64,000 bases of DNA, taken from positions 248,001 through 312,000 of the forward strand of contig NZ_PVZG01000009.1 of the NCBI RefSeq assembly GCF_003002065.1, in the 5' to 3' direction. Position 1 is the first letter of the stretch. Every line of letters begins with the position of its first letter. The DNA comes from Pseudosporangium ferrugineum (lineage in GTDB: Bacteria > Actinomycetota > Actinomycetes > Mycobacteriales > Micromonosporaceae). This document shows positions 15,546 to 27,290 of the stretch, piece after piece. The notes beneath the pieces were generated by a model that did not search any database, was not told where the DNA came from, and saw nothing but the letters and a program-made list of their open reading frames with translations. A program made the position numbers and the translations under genes.

Positions 15546-16163
15546 ATGACTACTCCCGCGCAGCTCCCCGATGCCGGCTCGTACGTCGAGATGACCGCCT
15601 CCGACGAGCAGGCCGCCCGTGTCCGCGTCGTCCACGCCGAGGGCGCGGGCCTGACCCTGTCGGCGCCGCTGGCCGCCGTGCCCCGGGTGGGCACGTCCGT
15701 CACGCTGCGCTGGTCGGCCGCACCGCGCGGCAGGTACGCCCTGCCCTGCGCCGTGGTGGAGGTCGAGGAGAACCGGGTGGAGGTCCACCCGGCCGGCGAG
15801 GCGGTCGTGGAGCAGCAGCGCCACTTCGTCCGCGGCGGAGGCGGCGAGCAGATCATCATGCGCCGCCCCGGCTGGCGCGACGCGCACGGCTGGATCCGGG
15901 ACATCAGCGAGAACAGCATGCGCGCCCACTTCGAGGGCACCAACGTCGTCGAGGGCGAGGACCTGCAACTCTGGATCCAGCTGGGCAGCGAGATCGTCGA
16001 CATCCCCGCGGTCGCGTCCCGCGTGGCGATGCTGCCCCAGCAGGTGCCGCCCGGCCCCATGTCGGTGGAGATCGTCGCCATCTTCGCCACCGAGGAGTCG
16101 CTCGCCCGGATCATCCGCCGGTACGTGATGCGCCAGCAGTTGCTCAGCCGTACGCGCGCCTGA
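15546..16163 (+). CDS. PilZ-domain protein, probable c-di-GMP receptor
   Basis: A 205-residue cytoplasmic protein with an N-terminal YcgR-like beta domain and a C-terminal PilZ domain. The c-di-GMP motif RxxxR is visible as RPGWR, and the second motif, usually DxSxxG, appears as DISENS, with Ser in place of Gly. Start ATG 15546 gives a normal N-terminus; an earlier in-frame codon at 15510 lacks support. PilZ proteins pass on c-di-GMP signals, in actinomycetes often affecting development or exopolysaccharide. No partner gene is adjacent, so its target is unknown. Confidence 0.82.
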   Translation: MTTPAQLPDAGSYVEMTASDEQAARVRVVHAEGAGLTLSAPLAAVPRVGTSVTLRWSAAPRGRYALPCAVVEVEENRVEVHPAGEAVVEQQRHFVRGGGGEQIIMRRPGWRDAHGWIRDISENSMRAHFEGTNVVEGEDLQLWIQLGSEIVDIPAVASRVAMLPQQVPPGPMSVEIVAIFATEESLARIIRRYVMRQQLLSRTRA

Positions 16164-16232
16164 CGGGCCGCTCCGGGTAATCGCTTGTTTACTGGTTTGC
16201 GCCGGGTTGCGGCCATCGGCAAAGGTGGTCAC

Positions 16233-16934
16233 GTGCCCCTGCCGACTCCCCGTCCCCGCCTGGCGGCGGCCGCCCTCATCCTGCTGGCCGCCACGGCCGG
16301 CTGCTCGGACCCGGTCGACGGGTCGGGCGCCGGGCTCTCCCGCAACGACCTGGTGGCGGACCTGGCAGCCCAGCTCGCCGGGGCGACGGACCTCACGTAC
16401 GAGGCGACGTACCAGCTCACCGGCGGCGCCACGGCGACGATCGCCCAGGCCCAGAAGCCGGCCCGCCGCGCGTACGTCTACCCCGGCGGCCAGGTCCTGG
16501 TGACGAACGACGCCACCACCGAATGCCGCACGACGGCGAAACCGGCCACCTGCACCATGACGGCACCGGCAACCCCCACCAGCCCACCCCCACCCTCGGT
16601 CTTCCGCGGCGCCGACGCCAGCGGCATGATCACCCCCGCCACGGTCCTGACCCTGCTGAACAAGGCGATCCTGGACCCGGACCTCGAGGTCGACCAGCAC
16701 GACACGACCATCGCGGGCCGCCACGCCACCTGCGTCGACCTGACCGGCGTCGACGGCGCCGCAGCCCGCGACTTCGCCACCTGCATCACCAACGAGGGCG
16801 TCCTGGGCAGCTTCACCGGCGTCCTCGGCCAGGGCCGCATCGAGGTGGCGATGACCCACTACGCGGACTCGGTCCCGGACGACCGCTTCCGCACCCCGAA
16901 AGCCGCCAAACTCATCGACCGCCGCGGCACCTGA
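16233..16934 (+). CDS. Secreted lipoprotein of unknown function
   Basis: A 233-residue protein with a signal peptide and a lipobox-like LLAATAGC, so it is probably lipid-anchored outside the membrane. GTG 16233 is chosen because AAAGGTGG lies five bases upstream; an earlier in-frame codon at 16185 has no site. The mature part starts SDPVDGSGAGLSRNDLV and contains a Thr/Pro-rich stretch and several cysteines that could form disulfides. The layout (signal, then a region ending in a statement-like DLTYEATYQLTGG) resembles LppX/LprG-type actinobacterial lipoproteins, but I cannot assign a family. Confidence 0.78.
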   Translation: MPLPTPRPRLAAAALILLAATAGCSDPVDGSGAGLSRNDLVADLAAQLAGATDLTYEATYQLTGGATATIAQAQKPARRAYVYPGGQVLVTNDATTECRTTAKPATCTMTAPATPTSPPPPSVFRGADASGMITPATVLTLLNKAILDPDLEVDQHDTTIAGRHATCVDLTGVDGAAARDFATCITNEGVLGSFTGVLGQGRIEVAMTHYADSVPDDRFRTPKAAKLIDRRGT

Positions 16935-17045
16935 GCGGCGCTGTCCGCCACTCACGCGGGCCAGACCGCCCGGAGATAGTGGCCGTACGGCGGATCGCTG
17001 CGGCCAGAGCGGCACCTGAGCCCTTCGCCCGCGCGGGGGCCGCGC

Positions 17046-17294
17046 TCAGGCTCCGGTCAGGCCCGCCAGATCGGTCCGCGCCAGCTCGCCCGCCGTCCGG
17101 AAGTAGCGGGCGTGGGTGCGCCGGAGCGCATCGGCGGAGTCGGCGCCCAGAATGACCACCTCGATGTCCTTCGAGAGATTCCCCGCTCGCTCAGCCTTGA
17201 AGCGCGCCTTCAGCGCGGTGGCGCGGTCGAGGAATTCTTCCTCGCGGAGTACTTCGCCCCGCACACGGTCGAAGATCAGCAGGTAGTGCTTCAT
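17046..17294 (-). CDS. Small protein coupled to the RelA/SpoT-domain gene, possible antitoxin
   Basis: An 82-residue soluble, charged protein starting MKHYLLIFDRVRGEVLREEE and containing DIEVVILGADSADALRRTHARYF. I do not recognise a named family. Its ATG (17294-17292) overlaps the TGA of the RelA/SpoT-domain gene (ATGA overlap), so the two are translated together. Small genes coupled to short RelA/SpoT synthetases are sometimes antitoxins that neutralise or bind the enzyme; that role here is inference. Confidence 0.75.
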   Translation of the reverse strand: MKHYLLIFDRVRGEVLREEEFLDRATALKARFKAERAGNLSKDIEVVILGADSADALRRTHARYFRTAGELARTDLAGLTGA

Positions 17295-18133
17295 CCGTCG
17301 ATCACCTCCCCCTCAACCGCCTCGGCCACCTTCGTCAGCATGTTCCGCAGTGCTTCTTCGGCAAGCGCCTCGGATCGCACATAGTGAAGGTATGTGAAAT
17401 GTACCTCGCGCACCTCCGCCGGGACGTCCTCGTTCCTGGTCGAGACGTCCACCCCGGCGTTGCGCAACAACGCCGGAATGCCGAGGTCGACGAACCGGGC
17501 GCTCCGCCCCTCGTGCTCCCCCATGGCTTTGCTGCTGCTCAGCAGAAGCTCAACGATCGTCCGGCGAGCCTCTGCCGTCCGGGAAGACAGGCCGACGTCA
17601 TCCGGAGGCCCGCCGTATCTGATCTGCCGTCCCCACACGTCAGCCAGCCGTTCGAACAATTGGGCCCAGAGGTCCTGGAGTTCCGTGCGGAACTGCACCT
17701 CCACGGGTAAACCGTCGATTCTCAGGATGACGTGCACGGCACGGTATCCCGATCGAGGATCCGCCCGGCGGTCGATCACCGACGGCACCGCCGTGCCGTC
17801 GGTGAAGGCTGTAACCACAGCACGGACTGCAGCGTCCTGGTCGCGCAAGGTCCCGGACAGCACGATGCGCGCCCCCGCGAGATCGTGGATCGTCTTCAAA
17901 CTGGAGCTTCGATCCCGCCTCAGCTTGTCGATGATCGTGCCGGTCGTCTTGAGGCGCACCGTCGGGTCGAAGCCGAGCTGCCGCAGCCGGCCTCGCACAG
18001 CTTGGAGCGCCTCGTCGTAGGCACCGAGCACAGCCTCGAGCAGCTCGGAATCCCCGGCGGAGGGCGTGCTGGCATCCCGGAGCCGATCACCCAGCCTGTC
18101 CAGCTGCTTCTTGCTGACGGGTAATGTAGGCAC
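17291..18133 (-). CDS. RelA/SpoT-domain nucleotidyltransferase (small alarmone synthetase or toxSAS-like)
   Basis: A 280-residue protein with a single (p)ppGpp-synthetase-type domain and no HD hydrolase, TGS or ACT domains. Motifs: RLKTTGTIIDKLRRDR (ATP site), HDLAGARIVL, RSGYRAVHVIL (the Tyr/His substrate loop), LPVEVQFRTELQDLWAQL. About 100 C-terminal residues follow. Such stand-alone synthetases either make alarmones or, in toxSAS families, modify tRNA or make toxic nucleotides. The length beyond the core domain and the overlapping small gene fit a toxin-antitoxin arrangement, but do not prove it. Start GTG 18133 follows a -10-like TAAGGT by six bases, consistent with a leaderless mRNA. 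Confidence 0.85.
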   Translation of the reverse strand: MPTLPVSKKQLDRLGDRLRDASTPSAGDSELLEAVLGAYDEALQAVRGRLRQLGFDPTVRLKTTGTIIDKLRRDRSSSLKTIHDLAGARIVLSGTLRDQDAAVRAVVTAFTDGTAVPSVIDRRADPRSGYRAVHVILRIDGLPVEVQFRTELQDLWAQLFERLADVWGRQIRYGGPPDDVGLSSRTAEARRTIVELLLSSSKAMGEHEGRSARFVDLGIPALLRNAGVDVSTRNEDVPAEVREVHFTYLHYVRSEALAEEALRNMLTKVAEAVEGEVIDG

Positions 18134-18139
18134 GTAACT

Positions 18140-18145
18140 ACCTTA
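18140..18145 (-). promoter_or_regulatory. -10-like element for the RelA/SpoT-domain gene
   Basis: TAAGGT read on the minus strand fits the actinobacterial TAnnnT pattern. Six bases separate it from the GTG start, so transcription would begin at or next to the start codon (leaderless). Confidence 0.45.
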
Positions 18146-18184
18146 CTCTTGGCCCACCCGGCCGCGAGCGTGGGGAAAGTGGGG

Positions 18185-19801
18185 TCAGACGCCGAGGAGG
18201 AAGCGGAGGTGGCGGGGTGGTGGGGAGCCGTGGGCGAGCATGGCGTCGTGCCAGGCTTTGGGGGTGGCGCCGAAGGGGCGGGCCGCGGCGATCGCCGACA
18301 TTTCCGTGTAGCCGACGAAGTAGGTCGAGAGCTGGGTCGAGGTGAGGAGGGCTCGCTTCCATTTGCCGGCGGCCTCGCCTTCCTCCTGGAAGCCCTGGGC
18401 CGTCATCAGGTGCATGGCCTCGGACTCCGGGAGGTCTTCGCAGTGGACGAGCTGGTCGATGACCGCGTTGAGGCTCATGCGGAGTTGCATCTTGAGTTGC
18501 TGGAGGCGGACCGGGAGGCCGCCGAAGCCGAGGGTGGCCATCAGCTCCTCCGCGTACACGGCCCAGCCTTCGACGAAGGGGCCGGAGAAGCCGAGGGCGC
18601 GGACGCGGGTGGCGGCTCGGAAGCGGCGGGAGTGGGCCAGCTGGAGGAAGTGGCCCGGCATCGCCTCGTGGACCGTGAGGTTGCGGAGCATGTGGTCGTT
18701 GTACTCGCGGTAGAAGGATTCGATGCGGGCCGGTGGCCAGTCGGCCGGGGCCGGGGCGATGCAGTAGAACGTGGGGACGTCCGCCGTTTCGAGGGGGCCC
18801 GGCGGATCGCAGTAGGCGACCGCCACGCCGCGGGCGAACTCGGGCATCTCCTCGATCAGGCAGGGGTCGTCGATCAGGGTCATCAGGTCGTGGTCGCGGA
18901 CGAACGCGGTGGCCTCGGCCATCGTCACCTTGGCCAGGTCGACGATCGTGGTGTCGTCCGGGTGCTCGGCGGCGAGGGCACCGAGGGCGCGGCGCACGGT
19001 CTCGTCGGTGGCCGGGCCGCCGGTCAGCTCGGCCGCGGCCTCGCGGAGCTGGGCGCCGGCGGTCTCGAGGCTCTGCCGGGCGCGGGCGAGGACCTCGGCG
19101 GCGGGCAGCTCGGTGTCGAGCGTGTGCCAGAGCCTCGCCTCCCAGAGCGGGCGGCCCAGGCGGGGGTCGCGGCCCGGTTCGCCGCTCTCCAGGGTGGTCC
19201 GGAGCCAGCCGTCGAACTCGGCGAAGGCGTCCAGCGCCGCCGCGGCGATCGGCTCGAGGACCGGGCCGAGGCCGGGCGCCTCCTTGAGCAGGGTCGGCAG
19301 CTGGTCGCGGATCAGCGCCGCCGTGCCCGCGAACTGGCCGGCCGCGACCTCGGCGTGCAGGCGGGGCACGTCGCGAAGCACCGCGCGGGCGGTGGCGAGG
19401 GCGTCGGGGACCGCGGCGAGCCGGCCGCCGAGGGCCGTCAGCCGCTCCTCGACCGGCGCGAACGGGCGGGCGATCAGCGAGTGCAGCAGCGGGCCGGGGT
19501 TGTGGACGAGCGGGTTCCACTCGTGCTCGCGCACGTCGGCCAGCTCGAAGATGCCGCGCTCGACGACGGCGGCGAGGATGGCGTGGTCGACCTGGTCCTG
19601 TGGGTCGAGGGCGTCCGGGTCGATGCCGGCCAGGGCGTCGGCCGCGTCGCGCAGCATGGTGACCCGCTCGGCCACCGCGCCGACCGAGCGGTCGGGCAGC
19701 CGGTCGTCGCTGCGGTGGTCCCCGGCGTAGGACGCCAGGGCGGGGTCACTGTCGAGAATGGCGTCGACGATGCGCTCGGCGAGCGGCACGAACTCCGGCA
19801 T
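18185..19801 (-). CDS. DUF885 family protein, probable zinc metallopeptidase
   Basis: A 538-residue DUF885 protein. The family signature HEAMPGHFLQLAH (a variant HExxxH zinc site) is present, preceded by FYREYNDHMLRNLTV and followed by FVEGWAVYAEELM. These features suggest a cytoplasmic metallopeptidase. ATG 19801 gives MPEFVPLAERIVDAIL, the usual start of this family. An alternative ATG at 19831 would overlap the mazG stop by 20 bases. It is the last gene after mfd, the SurA-like gene and mazG, and is probably co-transcribed. No physiological substrate is known. Confidence 0.88.
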   Translation of the reverse strand: MPEFVPLAERIVDAILDSDPALASYAGDHRSDDRLPDRSVGAVAERVTMLRDAADALAGIDPDALDPQDQVDHAILAAVVERGIFELADVREHEWNPLVHNPGPLLHSLIARPFAPVEERLTALGGRLAAVPDALATARAVLRDVPRLHAEVAAGQFAGTAALIRDQLPTLLKEAPGLGPVLEPIAAAALDAFAEFDGWLRTTLESGEPGRDPRLGRPLWEARLWHTLDTELPAAEVLARARQSLETAGAQLREAAAELTGGPATDETVRRALGALAAEHPDDTTIVDLAKVTMAEATAFVRDHDLMTLIDDPCLIEEMPEFARGVAVAYCDPPGPLETADVPTFYCIAPAPADWPPARIESFYREYNDHMLRNLTVHEAMPGHFLQLAHSRRFRAATRVRALGFSGPFVEGWAVYAEELMATLGFGGLPVRLQQLKMQLRMSLNAVIDQLVHCEDLPESEAMHLMTAQGFQEEGEAAGKWKRALLTSTQLSTYFVGYTEMSAIAAARPFGATPKAWHDAMLAHGSPPPRHLRFLLGV

Positions 19802-19811
19802 GGACCGAAAT

Positions 19812-20771
19812 CTACTCGGCGGGTCCGACATTCTCGCGTTGTCGCACCGCGTCCGCGTGGTCGAGCGCGGCCCGCCGCAGCAGCGCCTCGGGGTCGAGGC
19901 CGTCCGCCCGGGCGGCGGCCACCAGCCGCAGGAGCGAGGACCCCAGATCCGGACCCTCGGGCAACGGTACGTCCACCCCCGCGCGTTCCGCCCGGTGCAG
20001 GATCTTCGCGGCGAGCGACAGCGCCGGCTGGCTGAGCGCGATCCCCTCGAGGACCGAGTCCCGTGTCTTCTCCTGCCGCTTGATCCGCTCCCAGTTCTCG
20101 GTGATCGCCTCGATGCCGTCGACGACCTCCCCGGCGAAGACGTGCGGGTTGCGGCGGATCATCTTGTCGACGAGGTCGCCGGCCACGTCGTCGACCGTCC
20201 AGCGCTCGTCCTCGGGCAGGTCCTCGGCGAGGCGGGCGTGCAGCACGACCTGGAGCAGCACGTCGCCCAGTTCCTCGCGCAGGGCGGCCAGATCGTGCGC
20301 GACGATGGCGTCGTACGCCTCGTAGCTCTCCTCCAGCAGGTACGGCGCCAGGCTCTCGTGCGTCTGCTGCCGCTTCCACGGGTCGCCGCCGGGCGACGCG
20401 AGCCGGTCCATCACCGCGACCGCGTCGAGCAGCCGGGCGCCGGGCGGGTCCCAGGAGCCGTAGCAGAGCTCGAGCTCGGCCAGCGAGGGCTCCCGGGCCA
20501 GCCGCAGCCCCAGCCGCCGGGCGAAGTCCTCGTCGCCGGCCGCACCGGCGAGCCAGACGACCGTGGAGTGGGTGGCCAGCTCGCCGATCAGGCGTTCCGG
20601 GTCGGGCTCGACGATCGTGACGGTCACGCCGGCCGCCCGCAGCGCCGTGGCCTGCTCGCTGTCGGCGGCGGCCAGGACCGGCCAGGCGCGGACCAGGTCC
20701 CACGCGGCGGCCGTGAGCAGCCCGGCCGGCAGCCGGGGCGAGGTGACCAGCAGGACGATCCGGGCGGGCAT
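19812..20771 (-). CDS. mazG: MazG-type nucleoside triphosphate pyrophosphohydrolase
   Basis: A 319-residue protein that hydrolyses NTPs to NMP and pyrophosphate, clearing abnormal nucleotides. The MazG core carries ESLAPYLLEESYEAYDAI and LREELGDVLLQVVLHA, which hold the metal-binding glutamates (EExxE and ExxD), then the ITENWERIKRQEK segment. About 100 residues precede it, an extension usual in actinobacterial MazG. The start overlaps the previous gene as TGATG (20773-20769), so translation is coupled. Neighbours mfd and the SurA-like gene are conserved in many actinomycetes. Confidence 0.93.
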   Translation of the reverse strand: MPARIVLLVTSPRLPAGLLTAAAWDLVRAWPVLAAADSEQATALRAAGVTVTIVEPDPERLIGELATHSTVVWLAGAAGDEDFARRLGLRLAREPSLAELELCYGSWDPPGARLLDAVAVMDRLASPGGDPWKRQQTHESLAPYLLEESYEAYDAIVAHDLAALREELGDVLLQVVLHARLAEDLPEDERWTVDDVAGDLVDKMIRRNPHVFAGEVVDGIEAITENWERIKRQEKTRDSVLEGIALSQPALSLAAKILHRAERAGVDVPLPEGPDLGSSLLRLVAAARADGLDPEALLRRAALDHADAVRQRENVGPAE

Positions 20772-21562
20772 CAGGCCAGGGTGGTCACGGCGGAGACATC
20801 GGTGACGTACGCGCCCTGGGAGCTGTCGCCGCCGGAGAGGGTGAGCACCACCAGCGGCACGTCCTTGCCGTCCGCGGACTGCGCGGACAGCAGCGTGACC
20901 TGCTGGGCGCCGTACCGGGGATTGAGCTTGACCTTGTCGTCCGCCACGATCTTCTCGAGCTCGGTGCGCATCGCCACGTACGTCTGCAGCAGCGTCTTGT
21001 TCTCCGCCGAGAGGGTGCTCTTGAACTGGTCGAACGAGGTGCCCGGGTCGGCGGCGCCGCCCTTGACCAGCCGCTGGTGGACGTCGCGCAGGTCGTCGTC
21101 GGTCAGCGTGGCCGGCGCCACCGCGCTCTGCAGGGAGGTGCGCAGCCTGTACGTCTCGGCGTAGAGCTGCGTGTATTCCCACTGGGGCGAGTAGTTGCGG
21201 GCCTGGGCCACCTGCTCGACGGTCGGCGACGCGGCCGGCTGCACGCCGTGCGCCTGCGCCGACTTGCGCAGGATGTCGACGCTCAGCAGGGTGTTGAGCA
21301 CGTCCTGCTGCTTGATCGGCATGGTGAGCGGCGGCAGCGGCTCGGCGGAGGGGCCCTTCGCCCCGGCCTGCTGCTGGGCCTGCTCCCGGGCCGCGGTCAG
21401 CTCGTCGCGCACCTGGTCGTAGATCCCCTGGATCCGCTTCTCGGTGATCGTCCCGCCGGCGATGTACGCCGCGACGTCCGGCGACTGCCGGCAGGCGGAC
21501 AGGCCGGTCACGGCGAGGACGGCGACGACGGCGGTGGATGCGAGTCGGCGGGCACGCTGCAT
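20771..21562 (-). CDS. SurA-N-like lipoprotein
   Basis: A 263-residue exported protein. ATG 21562 follows GAGAGAG, and residues 1-23 form a signal peptide ending in the lipobox GLSAC, so it is lipid-anchored. The mature part begins RQSPDVAAYIAGGTITEKRI, like the N-terminal domain of SurA-type periplasmic chaperones, but there is no parvulin (PPIase) domain. The rest is helical and acidic. It lies 13 bases after mfd and overlaps mazG. A role in extracytoplasmic folding is suggested by the domain; the link to mfd is only positional. Confidence 0.85.
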   Translation of the reverse strand: MQRARRLASTAVVAVLAVTGLSACRQSPDVAAYIAGGTITEKRIQGIYDQVRDELTAAREQAQQQAGAKGPSAEPLPPLTMPIKQQDVLNTLLSVDILRKSAQAHGVQPAASPTVEQVAQARNYSPQWEYTQLYAETYRLRTSLQSAVAPATLTDDDLRDVHQRLVKGGAADPGTSFDQFKSTLSAENKTLLQTYVAMRTELEKIVADDKVKLNPRYGAQQVTLLSAQSADGKDVPLVVLTLSGGDSSQGAYVTDVSAVTTLA

Positions 21563-21575
21563 GGTCAAGACTCTC

Positions 21576-25214
<3,639 letters not shown>

Positions 25215-25241
25215 GAAAAAAGCTCTCTCCAAGGCACATCG

Positions 25242-25268
25242 AAAAACCCCGACGCCAGTTGGACGGGG
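25242..25268 (-). terminator. Possible attenuator-like hairpin upstream of mfd
   Basis: Read on the minus strand, CCCCG and CGGGG (25064-base-scale short arms at 25264-25268 and 25247-25251) form a five-base stem with a 12-base loop, directly followed by TTTTT (25246-25242). It lies 28 bases before the mfd start. The stem is short, so this is only a candidate attenuator of mfd transcription. Confidence 0.25.
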
Positions 25269-25323
25269 GGTATGCCCCCAAGCTTAGTCCGCCACCCGGC
25301 GTCCCCGGTGTGACGGACCACTA

Positions 25324-25340
25324 TCGGACAACATGTCCGA
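25324..25340. promoter_or_regulatory. Operator-like inverted repeat between mfd and hoxX
   Basis: Perfect seven-base arms TCGGACA and TGTCCGA are separated by ACA. The site lies 66 bases before the hoxX start and 110 bases before the mfd start, in the divergent promoter region. Its size fits a dimeric regulator, which I cannot name. Confidence 0.4.
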
Positions 25341-25406
25341 CATAGCGGCAAACAGGCGGTCGAGACTGCCCGTTCGACGGTGGGGGCTGTTGTCTGGGGA
25401 GGCAAT

Positions 25407-27191
25407 GTGCGGGTTCTTCTTCTGGTGTCCGCGTTCAACGGGCTCAGTCAGCGGGTGTGGTGTGCCCTGCGCGAGGCCGGCCACGACGTCGGCGTCCTGC
25501 TGGCGACCGGCCCGCAGAACATCATCGACGGGGTACGCGCCGCCCGGCCGGAGCTGATCCTCTGCCCGTTCCTCAAGGACCGCGTCCCCGCCCAGGTCTG
25601 GCAGCACGTCCGCACCGTGATCCTGCACCCCGGCCCGGTCGGCGACCGGGGGCCGTCGTCGCTCGACTGGGCCATCGCCGATGGCACCCCGACCTGGGGC
25701 GTCACGGCGCTGCAAGCGGTCGAGGAGATGGACGCCGGCCCGATCTGGGCCGCCCGGACGTTCCCCATGCCGGCCACTGTTCGCAAGTCCTCGCTCTACA
25801 ACGGCCCGGTCGCCGACGCCGCGCTGGAGTGCGCCTTCGAGGTGCTGGCCAAGGCGGCCGACCCCGCCTTCGAGCCCACCCCGGCCACCGAGCTCACCGT
25901 CGAGGTGCAGGGTGCCCGGCCCCGGCCCGCGATGACCCAGGCCGACCGGGCCTTCGACTGGTCGGCGCCGGCCGAGCAGATCATCCGCCGGATCCGGGCC
26001 GCGGACGGGGCGCCGGGCGTCCGCACCGAGCTGGCCGGCCTGGAGGTCTTCGCCTACGACGCCCACGCCGGGCTGGCCCGGGGCGTACGGCCGGGGACGA
26101 TCGTCGGACGCCGGCAGGGCGCGGTGCTGGTCGGCACCGGCGACGGCAGCGTCTGGCTGGGCCACCTGCGCGACGCGGCGGACCCCAGGCGGATCAAGCT
26201 GCCCGCCACCACCCTGCTCGGCAAGCGGCTGCGGGGCGTACCGCAGTCGCCGCTGGCCGCCGGCGTGGAGCCCGAGGCGCCGTCGTACCGGCAGATCCGG
26301 TACCGGCGTACCGGGCCGGTCGGCTGGCTGGCGTTCGACTTCTACAACGGCGCGATGTCCGCGGGCCACTGCCGCCGGCTGCTCGACGCGTTCCGCCACG
26401 CCGCCGCCCAGGACACCCGGGTGCTCGTGCTGCGCAGCGGCACCGACGCGTTCAGCAACGGCATCCACCTCAACGTGGTCGAGGCCGCCGCCGACCCGGC
26501 CGCCGCGGCGTGGGTCAACATCAACGCGATCAACGCCGTCTGCACCGAGCTGATCCGGTGCACCCGGCAGGTCGTCGTGGCGGCGTACGCGGGCAGCGCC
26601 GGAGCCGGCGGCGCCATGCTCGGCCTCGGCGCGGACGTCGTGGCGGCCCGCGAGGGCATCGTGCTCAACCCGTACTACGACATGGGCCTGTACGGCTCCG
26701 AGCTGCACACGTACACGCTGCCGCGGCGCGTCGGCCCGGAGACCGCCCAGCGGCTGATCGACGACAAGCTCCCGGTGAGCGCCCCGCGGGCCCGCGCGCT
26801 GGGGCTGGTCGACGAGCTGGGCCCGCGCCACCCCGAGGCGTACGCGGAGTGGCTGACCGAGCTCGCCCTGCGCCACGCGGACGCGCGCACCGCCCGCAGG
26901 ACGCAGTCGGACAAGGCACGGCGGCTCGCCGGGGAGCGGATCCCGCTGGACGTGTACGAGGCGCGCGAGCTCGCCGAGATGAGCAGCGACATGTTCGGTG
27001 ACCGCTCCGGCTTCGCGGCCGCCCGCCACGCGTTCGTCACCAAGGCGAAGCCCACGGCCACCCCCGCACGCCTGCTGCCGGCCGTTGCGCCGGACCGCGC
27101 GCGTCCGCGCCAGCTTCCCCGGACCCGCGGTGCCGCGGCGTCCGCCGAGGGCCAGCTTCGCGTGCGGTCCGCCGTACCCATGTCCGCCTGA
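25407..27191 (+). CDS. hoxX: HoxX-like hydrogenase maturation protein
   Basis: A 594-residue two-domain protein. The N-terminal half is a formyl-tetrahydrofolate-binding formyltransferase-like domain (ILHPGPVGDRGPSSLDWAI). The C-terminal half is an enoyl-CoA-hydratase-like domain (VLVLRSGTDAFSNGIHLNVVE, AYAGSAGAGGAMLGLGADVV). HoxX is known to make CO for the NiFe-hydrogenase active site under aerobic conditions, through formyl-CoA. GTG 25407 follows GGGGAGG by four bases and gives the typical MRVLLLVSAFNG start. A Pro/Ala/Arg-rich tail of about 50 residues follows the second domain. No hydrogenase gene is in this window, so it acts with genes elsewhere or has another role. Confidence 0.88.
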   Translation: MRVLLLVSAFNGLSQRVWCALREAGHDVGVLLATGPQNIIDGVRAARPELILCPFLKDRVPAQVWQHVRTVILHPGPVGDRGPSSLDWAIADGTPTWGVTALQAVEEMDAGPIWAARTFPMPATVRKSSLYNGPVADAALECAFEVLAKAADPAFEPTPATELTVEVQGARPRPAMTQADRAFDWSAPAEQIIRRIRAADGAPGVRTELAGLEVFAYDAHAGLARGVRPGTIVGRRQGAVLVGTGDGSVWLGHLRDAADPRRIKLPATTLLGKRLRGVPQSPLAAGVEPEAPSYRQIRYRRTGPVGWLAFDFYNGAMSAGHCRRLLDAFRHAAAQDTRVLVLRSGTDAFSNGIHLNVVEAAADPAAAAWVNINAINAVCTELIRCTRQVVVAAYAGSAGAGGAMLGLGADVVAAREGIVLNPYYDMGLYGSELHTYTLPRRVGPETAQRLIDDKLPVSAPRARALGLVDELGPRHPEAYAEWLTELALRHADARTARRTQSDKARRLAGERIPLDVYEARELAEMSSDMFGDRSGFAAARHAFVTKAKPTATPARLLPAVAPDRARPRQLPRTRGAAASAEGQLRVRSAVPMSA

Positions 27192-27232
27192 CAGTCCACA
27201 CCGGACCCAGCGCAACCACCCCCGGCGACGCG

Positions 27233-27254
27233 GCACGGCGGTATTCCGCCGTGC
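27233..27254 (+). terminator. Hairpin between hoxX and cslA
   Basis: Perfect nine-base arms GCACGGCGG and CCGCCGTGC enclose a TATT loop. It lies 42 bases after the hoxX stop and 37 before the cslA start. There is no T-run; it is probably an intrinsic-terminator-like element that separates the two units. Confidence 0.5.
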
Positions 27255-27290
27255 TCGTCGCTTGCTGCGCGGCCCCTGCGAGAGGACACC

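Noticed and set aside
25407..27191. Marker of a local hydrogenase cluster
   Set aside because: No hydrogenase structural or maturation genes occur anywhere in the window.
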